DNA of 64,000 nt, from contig NZ_BBPI01000073.1 of the NCBI RefSeq assembly GCF_000787715.1, positions 38,374 through 102,373 of the forward strand, given 5' to 3'. The notes under the pieces were generated by a model that saw only the letters and a list, made by a program, of their open reading frames with translations, did no database searches and was not told the origin of the DNA. This stretch comes from Sphingomonas parapaucimobilis NBRC 15100. GTDB lineage: Bacteria > Pseudomonadota > Alphaproteobacteria > Sphingomonadales > Sphingomonadaceae. Of this stretch, positions 24,981 to 35,559 are shown piece after piece. Positions within the stretch are counted from its first letter, which is position 1, and each line of letters begins with the position of its first letter. The translations under genes and the position numbers were made by a program.

Positions 24981-27407
24981 TCAGTGGTGGCGTTCGCCGC
25001 CCACCGCCGGGATCGCAGCGGGCGGCAGCGCCGCCAGCTCGTCCGCATCGGTCCAGTCGATCGCCTCCAGCGGCTCGACCAGCGCCAGGCGAAGCACCTC
25101 ATCGACATGCGCGACCGGCACGATCTTCAGCCCGTTCAGGATGTTGGCGGGGATGTCCGCCAGATCCTTCTCATTCTCCTGCGGGATGAGCACGGTGGTG
25201 ATGCCGCCACGCAGCGCCGCCAGCAGCTTTTCCTTCAGGCCGCCGATCGGCAGCACGCGGCCGCGCAGCGTGACCTCGCCGGTCATCGCCACATCCTTGC
25301 GCACCGCGATGCCGGTCAGCGTCGACACGATCGAGGTGACGAGGCCGATGCCCGCCGACGGACCATCCTTGGGCACCGCGCCCTCGGGCAGGTGGATATG
25401 GATATCCTTGCGGTGGAACAGCGACGGCTTGATTCCGAAGCTCGGGCTGCGCGCCTGAACGAAGCTGAAGGCAGCCTGCACCGATTCCTTCATCACATCG
25501 CCCAGCTTGCCGGTGGTCTTCACCTGCCCCTTGCCCGGCACCGTCACGGATTCGATGGTCAGCAGTTCGCCGCCCACTTCGGTCCATGCCAGACCCGTGA
25601 CCGCGCCGATCTGATCCTCCTGCTCGGACAGGCCGTGGCGATATTTCTGGACGCCCGCAAACTCGTGCAGGTTTTCCGGCGTGATCGTCACCGACGTCGC
25701 CTTGCCCTCCAGGATCTGGCGCAGCGCCTTGCGCGCCAGACGGGCGATCTCACGCTCCAGCGTGCGGACGCCCGCCTCGCGGGTGTAGCGCTGGATCAGG
25801 GCGCGCAGGCCTTCCTGGGTCAGCGTGAACTCGCCGTCCTTCAGGCCATGCGTCTCGACCTGCTTGGCGACCAGATGACGCTCGGCGATCTCGACTTTCT
25901 CGTCCTCGGTATAACCCTCCAGACGGATGATCTCCATGCGGTCGAGCAGCGGCTGCGGCAGGTTCAGCGTGTTTGCGGTACACACGAACATCACGTCCGA
26001 GAGGTCGATATCGATCTCCAGATAGTGATCGTTGAACTTGGCGTTCTGCTCGGGGTCGAGCACCTCCAGCAGCGCCGAGGCAGGGTCACCCCGGAAATCC
26101 TGACCCAGCTTGTCGATCTCATCGAGCAGGAACAGCGGATTGGACGTGCCGGCCTTTTTCAGGTTGGTCACGATCTTGCCCGGCAGCGAGCCGATATAGG
26201 TACGACGATGGCCACGAATCTCGGCCTCGTCGCGCACGCCGCCCAGCGACTGGCGAATGAACTCGCGCCCGCACGCCTTGGCGATCGACTGGCCCAGCGA
26301 GGTCTTGCCGACGCCCGGCGGGCCGACGAGGCACAGGATCGGCCCCTTCAGCTTGTTGGTGCGCGCCTGAACGCCCAGATACTCGACGATCCGGTCCTTC
26401 ACCTTTTCCAGCGCATAATGATCCTGATCCAGGATCGCCTGAGCGGCGGCGATGTCCTTCTTGACCTTGGACTTCTTGCCCCAGGGCAGGCCCAGCAGCA
26501 CGTCGAGATAGTTGCGCACGACCGTCGCCTCGGCGCTCATCGGCGCCATGGTCTTCAGCTTCTTCAGCTCGGCGGTCGCCTTGGTGCGCGCTTCCTTGGA
26601 CAGCTTGAGCGTCGCGATCTTCTGGGTCAGCTCGGCGATCTCGTCGCCGTCGCCGTCCTCGCTCTCATTGCCCAGCTCGCGCTGGATCGCCTTGAGCTGC
26701 TCGTTGAGATAATATTCGCGCTGCGTCTTCTCCATCTGGCGCTTGACGCGGCTCTTGATCTTCTTCTCGACCTGCAGGACGCCGAGTTCGCCTTCCATCA
26801 GGGCATAGGCCATCTCCAGCCGCTTGGCCGGATCGGTTTCCACCAAAAGCGCCTGCTTGTCTGCCACCTTGACCGAGATGTTGGCGGCAACCGCATCGGC
26901 CAGCTGCGAGGCGTCCTCGATCTCGGCCAGCTGCACCGCGGTCTCGGCGGGCAGCTTGCGGTTGAGCTTCGCGTAATTCTCGAACTGGTCGACCACCGAG
27001 CGCATCAGCGCCGCGACCTGCGCCTTGACGTCATGCTCCTGCTCTTCGAGCGCGGTTTCGTCCGCCTCGACCACGGTCGTGTCGATGGTGGATGTCAGGT
27101 GGGGACCTGACTCGTCCAGTTCGACCAGGCGGCCGCGCGTCTTGCCCTCGACCAGCACGCGGACGGTGCCGTCGGGCAGCTTGAGCAGTTGCAGGACGCT
27201 GGCGGTCACGCCGATCTCGTACAGGTCCTCGCGCGAGGGATCGTCCTCGGCGGGATCGAGCTGGGCGACCAGGAAGATTTCCTTGTCCGCCGCCATCGCC
27301 GCTTCCAGTGCCGCGACCGATTTGTCGCGGCCGACGAACAGGGGCACGATCATGTGCGGGAAGACGACGATGTCACGCAGCGGGAGGACGGGATAGGTCT
27401 GGTTCAT
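24981..27407 (-). CDS. lon: ATP-dependent protease Lon
   Basis: Cytosolic AAA+ serine protease, 808 residues, full length. The N-terminal LON substrate domain starts [20 protein letters not shown]. The AAA+ module has Walker [10 protein letters not shown] near residue 360 and Walker [10 protein letters not shown]. The protease domain has the Ser-Lys dyad with [11 protein letters not shown]. The ATG at 27407 follows CCGGAGTTTGC; the open frame continues upstream but is not Lon-like. Upstream lie a GGCCCC/GGGGCC hairpin and a heat-shock-type promoter. Part of the scattered tig-clpP-clpX-lon-hup block. Confidence 0.98.
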   Translation of the reverse strand: MNQTYPVLPLRDIVVFPHMIVPLFVGRDKSVAALEAAMAADKEIFLVAQLDPAEDDPSREDLYEIGVTASVLQLLKLPDGTVRVLVEGKTRGRLVELDESGPHLTSTIDTTVVEADETALEEQEHDVKAQVAALMRSVVDQFENYAKLNRKLPAETAVQLAEIEDASQLADAVAANISVKVADKQALLVETDPAKRLEMAYALMEGELGVLQVEKKIKSRVKRQMEKTQREYYLNEQLKAIQRELGNESEDGDGDEIAELTQKIATLKLSKEARTKATAELKKLKTMAPMSAEATVVRNYLDVLLGLPWGKKSKVKKDIAAAQAILDQDHYALEKVKDRIVEYLGVQARTNKLKGPILCLVGPPGVGKTSLGQSIAKACGREFIRQSLGGVRDEAEIRGHRRTYIGSLPGKIVTNLKKAGTSNPLFLLDEIDKLGQDFRGDPASALLEVLDPEQNAKFNDHYLEIDIDLSDVMFVCTANTLNLPQPLLDRMEIIRLEGYTEDEKVEIAERHLVAKQVETHGLKDGEFTLTQEGLRALIQRYTREAGVRTLEREIARLARKALRQILEGKATSVTITPENLHEFAGVQKYRHGLSEQEDQIGAVTGLAWTEVGGELLTIESVTVPGKGQVKTTGKLGDVMKESVQAAFSFVQARSPSFGIKPSLFHRKDIHIHLPEGAVPKDGPSAGIGLVTSIVSTLTGIAVRKDVAMTGEVTLRGRVLPIGGLKEKLLAALRGGITTVLIPQENEKDLADIPANILNGLKIVPVAHVDEVLRLALVEPLEAIDWTDADELAALPPAAIPAVGGERHH

Positions 27408-27420
27408 GCAAACTCCGGTC

Positions 27421-27436
27421 GGCCCCGACCGGGGCC
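27421..27436 (-). other. Hairpin in the lon 5' leader
   Basis: GGCCCC and GGGGCC form a perfect 6-bp stem with a 4-nt loop that ends 13 nt before the lon start codon, next to the ribosome site. It could affect lon translation. Confidence 0.45.
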
Positions 27437-27448
27437 TCTTCGCCTCTA

Positions 27449-27476
27449 TATATGGGGAGGGTTGCCGATCCATCAA
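27449..27476 (-). promoter_or_regulatory. lon: Candidate RpoH (sigma-32) promoter of lon
   Basis: In the minus direction TTGATGG, 12 nt, then CCCCATATA. The -10 element fits the sigma-32 consensus CCCCATnT; the -35 (CTTGAA-like) is partial. The predicted start would lie about 35 nt upstream of the lon ATG. Confidence 0.5.
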
Positions 27477-27543
27477 TTCCCGCTGCGACAAGACGCTGCG
27501 GCACGGCTTGCCAAGCCGCAGCGCTTGGGCGAAACCATGGGCC

Positions 27544-29298
27544 ATGGATCGTATACGGAACGCCGCACTCGCGCTGCTCGCCTCTTCGTTTCTCTGCGCC
27601 GCCCCGGCCATTGCCCAAACGGCCAAGGCGCTTCCGGGCAAGGGTGAGCCGCCGCTGACGGCGCAGACCATGATCTCCGGCGGTGTGCGTCCGCCCGAAC
27701 AGCGCGCCGTCCGCTTCGACCGCGCCGACCTGTCGTTCGAGGTGCTGCCCGATACACGGGAGTTGAACGGCATCGCGGTGCTGGACTTTACCGCAACGGC
27801 GCCGCTGGCACGGCTGGTGATCGATCTCGACAAGAACCTGCCGGTCAAGGCGATCGCGATCGACGGCAAGCCGCTGTCGCCCGCACGGTGGAGCAATCCG
27901 CAAGGGCAGCTGGTCGTCACCCTGCCCCGCCCGCTCAAGGCCGGGCAAAAGGTGAGCGCGAAGATCACCTATGGCGGCACGCCGCATGTCGCGGTGCGTG
28001 CGCCCTGGGATACCGGCGTCGTCTGGGCCAGGACGCCGGACGGCCGTCCCTGGTTCGCGACCACGACGCAAGGCTATGGCTGCGACCTGTTCTGGCCGTG
28101 CCTCGACTATCCGATGGGCGAGCCGGGGGTGGTGACGCTGCACATCACGGTCCCCAAGGGGTTGAAGGCGCCGTCCAACGGCGTGCTGCTGGGTGTCGAT
28201 ACACTGCCTGACGGGCGCACCCGCTGGAACTGGCGGACCAAGCATCCCAACACCTATGCCATCGCGCTGAACGTCGGCCCCTATGAGGTGGTCGAGGGCA
28301 AGTATAAGAGCCGCTTCGGCAACACGATCCCGATGTTCTACTGGTATCTGCCCGGCGAAAAGGAAAAGGCGGAAGGCCTGTTCGCCGAGTTCGCGCCGAC
28401 GCTGGACTTCTTCGAATCGACGGTCGGTCCCTTCCCCTTCGGCGACGAGAAGCTGGGCGTGGTCGAAACCCCGCACAAGGGCATGGAGCACCAGACGATC
28501 AACGCGTACGGCAATGAGTACGCCAAGGCACCGGAAGGGTTCGACTGGCTGTTCCAGCATGAGTTCAGCCATGAATGGTTCGGCAACCAGCTGACCAATG
28601 TCGACTGGGACGATTTCTGGCTGCACGAAGGCTATGGCAGCTACATGCAGCCCTCTTACGGCCGCTGGCGCGAGGGCGAGGCCCGCTACGCGGTGATGAT
28701 GGACGCGCAACGCGGGCAGATCGCCAACAAGGCCCCCATCGTCCACGACCGCAGCATGACCGAGCAGGATGTCTATGAAGAGGCCAAGGGCGGCCCCGGT
28801 CTGGACATCTATATGAAGGGCTCGTGGATGCTCCACACCCTGCGCAATCTGATCGGAGACAAGGCGTTCTGGGACGTGACGCGGCTGGCGGTCTATGGCC
28901 GTACCGATCCGAAGCCGGGCAATTTCGCGCCCCGTTATGGCTCGACGAAAGAATATGAGGGGTTCGTCCGACAGGTCACGGGCAAGGATTATGGCTGGTT
29001 CTTCAACGTCTATCTGCGCCAGGCGGCGCTGCCCGAGATCGTCGAGACGCGGGTCGGCGACCAGCTGACCCTGACATGGAAGGTGCCGGGCGGCGGCCCC
29101 TTCCCGCTGCCGGTCGAGGTGCAGGTCGGCGACAAGGTGGAGACGCTGCCGATGACGGACGGCACCGGCACGCTGACCGTTCCGGCCGATGCGCATGTGG
29201 TCATCGACCCCTGGGCGAAGGTGCTGAAGCGCTCGGTGGCGATCGAGCAGTTCCGGGCGTGGAAGGCGGATCAGATGGCGAAGAAGAAGCCCAATTAA
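27544..29298 (+). CDS. M1 family metallopeptidase, exported
   Basis: Zinc aminopeptidase of the gluzincin M1 family, 584 residues, with a Sec signal peptide (cleavage AIA-Q near residue 25). The zinc site is [11 protein letters not shown] (HExxH), with the third ligand Glu in [13 protein letters not shown]. The substrate motif is shifted to [12 protein letters not shown] in place of the usual GAMEN, placing it in the bacterial exported subgroup. The N-terminal beta-saddle domain is present and the helical C-terminal domain is short. The protein-like part starts at this ATG although the frame is open further upstream. It is divergent from lon. Confidence 0.9.
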   Translation: MDRIRNAALALLASSFLCAAPAIAQTAKALPGKGEPPLTAQTMISGGVRPPEQRAVRFDRADLSFEVLPDTRELNGIAVLDFTATAPLARLVIDLDKNLPVKAIAIDGKPLSPARWSNPQGQLVVTLPRPLKAGQKVSAKITYGGTPHVAVRAPWDTGVVWARTPDGRPWFATTTQGYGCDLFWPCLDYPMGEPGVVTLHITVPKGLKAPSNGVLLGVDTLPDGRTRWNWRTKHPNTYAIALNVGPYEVVEGKYKSRFGNTIPMFYWYLPGEKEKAEGLFAEFAPTLDFFESTVGPFPFGDEKLGVVETPHKGMEHQTINAYGNEYAKAPEGFDWLFQHEFSHEWFGNQLTNVDWDDFWLHEGYGSYMQPSYGRWREGEARYAVMMDAQRGQIANKAPIVHDRSMTEQDVYEEAKGGPGLDIYMKGSWMLHTLRNLIGDKAFWDVTRLAVYGRTDPKPGNFAPRYGSTKEYEGFVRQVTGKDYGWFFNVYLRQAALPEIVETRVGDQLTLTWKVPGGGPFPLPVEVQVGDKVETLPMTDGTGTLTVPADAHVVIDPWAKVLKRSVAIEQFRAWKADQMAKKKPN

Positions 29299-29317
29299 CG
29301 GTCATCCCATTCCCTAC

Positions 29318-29414
29318 CTCCGTTCGCACTGAGCGAAGTCGAAGTGCATGCCCAGACCACTGGTCTTGGCGGCGTTCATCTCGTGGCCTTCGACTTCCCT
29401 CAGGCTGAACGGAG
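29318..29414. repeat. Intergenic inverted repeat with CTCCGTTCG arms
   Basis: Imperfect arms of about 27 nt (CTCCGTTCG...GAGCGAAGTCGAAG and CCTTCGACTTCCCTCAG...GAACGGAG) surround a unique core of about 40 nt. It sits between the convergent peptidase and antiporter genes and may act as a bidirectional terminator. Confidence 0.6.
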
Positions 29415-29457
29415 GGTGGGGTTCGGGTAACCGGTATCTGCCGAACGGAGCGAGGTC

Positions 29458-30585
29458 TTACGGCACCACCGTCACGAACAGGTACGCGGCGAAGATCACC
29501 AGATGGACCGCGCCGCCCAGCACCGTCGTCCGGCCATTGCCCAGCGTCAGCGTGATGGTGAACAGCGACAGGACCAGCAGGATCATCTGCTTGGCCCCGA
29601 TCCCCAGCGCCAGCGGCAGGCCGAGCATCAGCGACACGATCGCCACCGCCGGAATGGTCAGCCCGATGGTCGCCAGCGCCGAGCCGAGTGCGAGGTTGAG
29701 GCTGGTCTGGAGCCGGTTACGCTTGGCCGCGCGGTACGCCGCCAGGCTCTCCGGCGCGAGGACCAGCGCGGCGATCACCACGCCAACGATCGCGAGCGGC
29801 AACCCCGCCCCCAGGATCGCCGCCTCGACGATCCCCGAAAGCCCCTTGGCCAGCAGCACGACGCCGACCAGCGCGACCAGCAGCATCCCCAGCGCCGCCC
29901 AGGCCGCCGCATTGCTCGGCGGCTCGGCATGGGCGTCGGCGGGCATATCCTCGTCGGCGGGCAGGAAATAGTCGCGGTGGCGCACCGTCTGCACCATGAC
30001 GAACGTGCCGTAGAGGATGACGCTGACGATCGCGACGAAGATCAGCTGCGACGTCGCATAGGTCGGCCCCGGTGCGGACGAGACGTAATTGGGCAGTACC
30101 AGCGACAGCACCACCATCGCGGTCAGCACATTGAGCGACGAACTCGCACCCCGCAGTGAAAAGCGCTGTTCGCCATGCTGGAATCCCCCGGCCAGCAGGC
30201 ACAGCCCGACGATACCGTTCAGGATGATCATGATCGCCGCGAACACCGTGTCGCGCGCGAGACTCGAGGCGTCGCCCGCGTCGGACAGCATCAGGCTGAC
30301 GATCAGCGACACCTCGATCACCGTGACCGCAACCGCCAGGACCAATGTGCCGAAGGGTTCGCCGACCCGGTGGGCGACGACCTCCGCCTGATGCACCGCC
30401 GACAATACGCAGCCGAACAGGATGATCGCCGCCGCCACGACTCCGGCCGTGCCCATCCCGTAGAGCGATACCGCGATGGCGAGCAGCCCCAGGATCGGGA
30501 ACACCAGGGTCCACCACGGCATCAACAGGCGCTGAAGCAGTGCGCGCTTCTGTCCGGCGGTCACGATGGCGTCGGTGTCGCTCAT
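29458..30585 (-). CDS. chaA: Calcium/proton antiporter ChaA-like
   Basis: Inner-membrane cation/proton exchanger of the CaCA superfamily, 375 residues with about eleven hydrophobic segments. The two inverted alpha repeats are visible: VAVTVIEVSLIVSLML (acidic Glu in the ion path) and LVLAPESLAAYRAAKRNRLQ followed by TSLNLALGSALATIGLTIPA. An acidic loop (PADEDMPADAHAEP) lies between the halves, as in ChaA. The start ATG at 30585 precedes a soluble N-terminus; an upstream in-frame extension is not protein-like. Gene neighbours do not suggest an operon. Confidence 0.9.
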   Translation of the reverse strand: MSDTDAIVTAGQKRALLQRLLMPWWTLVFPILGLLAIAVSLYGMGTAGVVAAAIILFGCVLSAVHQAEVVAHRVGEPFGTLVLAVAVTVIEVSLIVSLMLSDAGDASSLARDTVFAAIMIILNGIVGLCLLAGGFQHGEQRFSLRGASSSLNVLTAMVVLSLVLPNYVSSAPGPTYATSQLIFVAIVSVILYGTFVMVQTVRHRDYFLPADEDMPADAHAEPPSNAAAWAALGMLLVALVGVVLLAKGLSGIVEAAILGAGLPLAIVGVVIAALVLAPESLAAYRAAKRNRLQTSLNLALGSALATIGLTIPAVAIVSLMLGLPLALGIGAKQMILLVLSLFTITLTLGNGRTTVLGGAVHLVIFAAYLFVTVVP

Positions 30586-30753
30586 GGCTGGTCTGGCTTC
30601 CTTGTCATGACATGGAATGATGACATCCCTGTCATGCCAATGCGCCAAACGCCCTGTTGGCTCCCGAAGCGCCCAAATTCGTTGCGATCGGGGAATAACC
30701 ATCCGTCCCCCTCCCCCGCTGGCGATGGCGGGAGGGGTGAGGACAAAGGTGGC

Positions 30754-31452
30754 TTAGCCCGCCTCGTTCTCCACCCGATACCGGAGCCAAAGCTCGCCAC
30801 CCGCCAGCACCTCGTGATGCGTCAGGGTCAGCCCGGTCAGGGGCGCAGCCCTATCCGCATTCTCCTCGCCCGAATGAAACAGGCTGGGCGCGCCCGCTGC
30901 ACCGTCGATAGCGGGGCAGAGCGCCATGCTGATCTCATCGATCAATCCGGCGCGCAGCAATTCGCCATTGGCCGTGCCGCCGCCTTCGACCAGTAGCGTC
31001 TCGACGCCCAGCTCGCGATTCAGGATTTCGGGTACGACGCGCAGGTCGATCGCGTCCGGTCCGGCAAAGATATAGGACACGCCATCGCTCCGAAGACCGG
31101 CAAGATGCGAGTCCGACACCGCCTCGGCCAGGACGACGACGATCGGATCGCCGCCGATATCGCCCCGGCCCCAGACGATCTTGCCCTGCTCGTCCAGCAC
31201 CACGCCGAATGCGTCGGCCTCACGACGCGCGAACCAGTTTTCGCGCGGGAAGGTTTCTTCCGTTTCGGGATAGCGATCGCCCTTGGCGAATCCCTGCCCG
31301 GTCACACGCCCGACGATCCAGGCGTCCCCGCCGATCCGGTCGTGCAGATCCTCGAACAGATCGCCGGGCTTATAGCTCTCGGGCCGCCAACGGCTTTGCA
31401 GGATACGCCCGTCCAGGCTGCAAATCATGTGGCAGATCATATGGGGTTTCAT
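30754..31452 (-). CDS. RibD C-terminal/dihydrofolate reductase-like protein
   Basis: A 232-residue NADPH-dependent reductase of the RibD-C/DHFR-like fold. It begins HMICSLDGRI (family start), followed by DAWIVGRVTGQGF, and ends in VETLLVEGGGTANGELLRAG, the glycine-rich nucleotide-binding signature of RibD C-terminal domains. It lacks the deaminase domain of full-length RibD and has no rib genes nearby, so it is probably one of the stand-alone reductases of unknown substrate. Confidence 0.85.
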   Translation of the reverse strand: MKPHMICHMICSLDGRILQSRWRPESYKPGDLFEDLHDRIGGDAWIVGRVTGQGFAKGDRYPETEETFPRENWFARREADAFGVVLDEQGKIVWGRGDIGGDPIVVVLAEAVSDSHLAGLRSDGVSYIFAGPDAIDLRVVPEILNRELGVETLLVEGGGTANGELLRAGLIDEISMALCPAIDGAAGAPSLFHSGEENADRAAPLTGLTLTHHEVLAGGELWLRYRVENEAG

Positions 31453-31499
31453 CGCTGCGTCTCCTGTTCGGAGCGGCAACGCGTGGGATGAAGCCAATA

Positions 31500-31628
31500 T
31501 CCTCCCCGGCACGGGGAGGTGGCAGCGCTTCAGCGCTGAAGGAGGGGGGCTTGCCTCATAGGACATTCCTAGCCGCACGCCCCCTCCACCATCGCTATGC
31601 GATGCTCCCCCTCCCCGTGCCGGGGAGG
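31500..31628. repeat. Pair of inverted GC-rich palindromic elements
   Basis: Two copies of a CCTCCCCGGCACGGGGAGG-type palindrome (31502-31520 and 31607-31627) face each other. Each is followed by a GGTGGCAGCGC hairpin-like tail and a GGAGGGGG segment. Same architecture as the elements at 54129-54246 and 63014-63070. Confidence 0.75.
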
Positions 31629-31629
31629 A

Positions 31630-32220
31630 TCAGCCGCCGACCGGCCGGATCATCGACCAGAAGCGCGGGCCGCCGCCGGGCACCGACCATTCGCCGGTCA
31701 GTTCGAACCCCAGCCGCGCATAAAGCCCGACATTGCCCTCGGTCGCCGTCTCCAGATAGGCGGGCATAGCGTCCGCATCGCACCGGGCCAGCCCCGCCCG
31801 GATCGACGCGCCGCCCAGCCCGCGCCCCTGCCGCGCTGGATCGACACCGGCGATGTGCAGATACCAGAAGGGTTTGTTCGGAAACTGCGCCTCGATCGCA
31901 TCGCCCAGTCGCATGGCGCGCGGCAGCGACGCCCCCAAGGCATGCAATACCGGGATCAGCCGCCGGATATAAGCGGCCATAGGCACATGCGCCTGTCCCG
32001 GCGGCCGCCAGAAGGTCCCGGCATCGGCATCCTGGCTGACCAGCCGCATTCCTACCGCATCGCTGTCGAACAGCAGCGCGAACAGGCGCGGCAGCCGTTT
32101 CGCCCGGTCGGCGGCATCGGGGAAGATGTAGGACATGGCCGGATCGTCGGCAAAGGCGCGGCCCAGCATCGTCGCCACCGCCGCACGGTCACCCGCCCCC
32201 GCCTCACGGATCGTCACCAT
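31630..32220 (-). CDS. GNAT family N-acetyltransferase
   Basis: A 196-residue acetyl-CoA-dependent transferase. The acetyl-CoA binding motif A is HIAGVDPARQGRGLGGASIR (V-P--RG-G-G pattern) and motif B is YLETATEGNVGLYARLGFEL. The ATG at 32220 has AGGA 5 nt upstream; an alternative ATG is at 32232. The substrate cannot be deduced. It lies downstream of the clpX terminator. Confidence 0.88.
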   Translation of the reverse strand: MVTIREAGAGDRAAVATMLGRAFADDPAMSYIFPDAADRAKRLPRLFALLFDSDAVGMRLVSQDADAGTFWRPPGQAHVPMAAYIRRLIPVLHALGASLPRAMRLGDAIEAQFPNKPFWYLHIAGVDPARQGRGLGGASIRAGLARCDADAMPAYLETATEGNVGLYARLGFELTGEWSVPGGGPRFWSMIRPVGG

Positions 32221-32240
32221 CGCATTCCTCATGTAGAAAC

Positions 32241-32265
32241 GGGCGCCTCCCAAGGGGAAGCGCCC
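32241..32265 (-). terminator. Terminator of clpX
   Basis: GGGCGCTTCCCC pairs with GGGAGGCGCCC (one mismatch, short loop), and GTTTCT follows in the minus direction, 30 nt after the clpX stop. Confidence 0.7.
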
Positions 32266-32294
32266 GCCATCCATTCACAACGTCGCGAAGCCGA

Positions 32295-33569
<1,275 letters not shown>

Positions 33570-33608
33570 TCACCTCTCGCACCATTGAAGCGGTGCGCTA
33601 CCGTTGCC

Positions 33609-33670
33609 GGGGTGCGCATCGTACCGCACCCCTATAAAGTCACAATCGAAATAAACCGTTCACGGTGAAC
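33609..33670 (-). other. Hairpin and palindrome in the clpP-clpX spacer
   Basis: A perfect 8-bp stem GGGGTGCG/CGCACCCC with an 8-nt loop at 33609-33632, and a perfect 13-bp palindrome GTTCACCGTGAAC at 33658-33670, 8 bp past the clpP stop. They may adjust clpX expression relative to clpP or serve as an operator; the sequence does not tell which. Confidence 0.5.
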
Positions 33671-33678
33671 GATCCGCC

Positions 33679-34368
33679 TTATGCGGCGGTCGTTGCGTCG
33701 TCGGCCGGGGTCGGACGCTTGTCGAACACCTGGTCGATCAGGCCGAATTCCTTGGCTTCCTCGGCGCTCATGAACTTGTCGCGGTCCATCGCGCGCTCGA
33801 TCTCTTCCAGCGGCTTGCCGGTGTACTTGGCGTACAGCGTGTTCAGGAAGTGCCGCATGCGCAGGATTTCGCGCGCCTGGATCTCGATATCGGCCGCCAT
33901 GCCCTGCGCCCCGCCCGAGGGCTGGTGGATCATGATGCGGCTGTTCGTGGTTGCGACGCGCATGCCCGGCTCACCCGCCGACAGCAGGAAGCTGCCCATC
34001 GAGGCGGCCTGGCCGATGCACAGCGTGCCGACGCGCGGCCGGATATACTGCATCGTGTCATGGATCGCCATGCCCGCCGTGACGACACCGCCCGGCGAGT
34101 TGATGTACATGTAGATGTCTTTCTTCGGATTTTCCGACTCAAGGAACAGCAGCTGTGCGCAGATCAGCGAGGCCATGCCGTCCTCGACACCACCGGTGAC
34201 GAAGATGATGCGCTCGCGCAGCAGGCGGCTGAAGATATCGAACGACCGTTCGCCGCGGTTCGACTGTTCGATGACGATCGGAACCAGCCCGGCCTGCGTC
34301 TGCCGCAGCCCGACGCCAGCCATAGCCAGCGGGCTCGCGAAATCGCCGGTCTCGAACGGATTGTGCAT
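33679..34368 (-). CDS. clpP: ATP-dependent Clp protease proteolytic subunit ClpP
   Basis: Serine protease chamber subunit, 229 residues including a short propeptide-like N-terminus. The catalytic Ser is in [11 protein letters not shown] and the His in [13 protein letters not shown]; the Asp follows in the helix AMDRDKFMS. The ring-contact segment [17 protein letters not shown] is typical. Works with ClpX encoded downstream. A CTTGAA hexamer at 34423-34428 (minus) could be part of a heat-shock promoter, but its -10 partner is weak. Confidence 0.98.
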   Translation of the reverse strand: MHNPFETGDFASPLAMAGVGLRQTQAGLVPIVIEQSNRGERSFDIFSRLLRERIIFVTGGVEDGMASLICAQLLFLESENPKKDIYMYINSPGGVVTAGMAIHDTMQYIRPRVGTLCIGQAASMGSFLLSAGEPGMRVATTNSRIMIHQPSGGAQGMAADIEIQAREILRMRHFLNTLYAKYTGKPLEEIERAMDRDKFMSAEEAKEFGLIDQVFDKRPTPADDATTAA

Positions 34369-34491
34369 GGAAATCTCTCTTATGCCCAGAAGAGCCCCTA
34401 TGTCGCGTGATGCCCGCGCATATTCAAGCCCCGGCAGCCTCCCAAGGATGCTGCCGTGCAGCGTTTATGGCTTTCAGGCGTGAAAATCGGA

Positions 34492-35439
34492 TTAGCGCAG
34501 GTTGCCGGGCGCGGGCAGCGCCAGATAGGCCAGCCGCCGCACCTCCTGCCGCCCACGCACCACGGTATCGAGGATCAGGCCGGTGAAGATGTTCAGCGCA
34601 GCGAGCAGCATCAGCCCGGTAGACAGGATCGCGGTCGGGAAGCGCGGGACCTGATGCGTGTGGAGATAGGTCAGCACGATCGGCACGGCCAGCAGGATGG
34701 CAAGCGCCGCGAACAGGCCAGCAACCGCGCCGAAGAACCACATCGGCCGCTCGATCCGGTACAGCTTCAGGATGGTGCGCAGGATGCGCCAGCCGTCCGA
34801 ATAGGTGCTCAGCTTCGACGCCGAGCCTTCAGGCCGCGCATAATAGGGCGTGGCGATCTCTGCGCAGGGCATTTTCAGTTCCAGCGCATGGACGCTGATC
34901 TCGGTCTCGATCTCGAAGCCCACCGACAGGACCGGGAAGCTCTTGACGAAGCGGCGCGAGAAGACGCGATAACCCGATAGGATATCGGTGAAACTCCGCC
35001 CGAACAGCTTGGCGAGCATCCCCGTCAGCATGGCATTGCCGAAGCGATGCCCGCGACGATAGGCAAGTTCGGCCTCGCTCACCCGCTGGCCGACCACCAT
35101 GTCGAGTTGCTCCTCGACCATGCGCGCGACCAGATCGGGCGCCGAGGCGGCGTCATAGGTCGCATCGCCATCCGCCATCACATAGATGTCGGCATCGATA
35201 TCGGCGAACATGCGACGCACGACCGCGCCCTTGCCCTGGATACGCTCCGACCGGACCACGGCACCCGCCGCGCGGGCGACCTCGACCGTGCGGTCCTTGC
35301 TGTTATTGTCATAGACATAGATGGTCGCAGTCGGCAGCGCCTCGCGGAAGCCCGCGATCGTCTGGGCGATCGCCGCTTCCTCGTTATAGCATGGCAACAG
35401 CACCGCAATGCTTGGCGCGGCCCCCTGATAGTCCATCAT
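34492..35439 (-). CDS. Membrane-anchored family 2 glycosyltransferase (DPM1/GtrB-like)
   Basis: A 315-residue enzyme that probably transfers a sugar to a polyprenyl phosphate. The GT-A domain shows IAVLLPCYNEEAAIAQTI, VYDNNSKDRT, YVMADGDATYDAAS (DxD) and the dolichol-phosphate-transferase feature SGYRVFSRRFVKSFP. Two C-terminal TM segments (FFGAVAGLFAALAILLAVP and ILSTGLMLLAALNIFTGLIL) anchor it to the inner membrane. It faces a divergent multi-pass membrane protein, which could be a partner, for example a glycosyltransferase or flippase, though no motif proves this. Confidence 0.88.
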   Translation of the reverse strand: MMDYQGAAPSIAVLLPCYNEEAAIAQTIAGFREALPTATIYVYDNNSKDRTVEVARAAGAVVRSERIQGKGAVVRRMFADIDADIYVMADGDATYDAASAPDLVARMVEEQLDMVVGQRVSEAELAYRRGHRFGNAMLTGMLAKLFGRSFTDILSGYRVFSRRFVKSFPVLSVGFEIETEISVHALELKMPCAEIATPYYARPEGSASKLSTYSDGWRILRTILKLYRIERPMWFFGAVAGLFAALAILLAVPIVLTYLHTHQVPRFPTAILSTGLMLLAALNIFTGLILDTVVRGRQEVRRLAYLALPAPGNLR

Positions 35440-35559
35440 TCTTCCCTCGTGCGGCCGTATGGTCAGCCGAAGCGATGCCCCTTATGGCGGATCGCGACCT
35501 AAAGCGAGACGGCGGCCGTCAGGCTTGCCCCCGGATCGGCCATATCCCTAAGCTGCGCC

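Noticed and set aside
24972..27110. 712-codon open frame on the + strand
   Set aside because: Antisense to lon, whose domains and motifs are complete.
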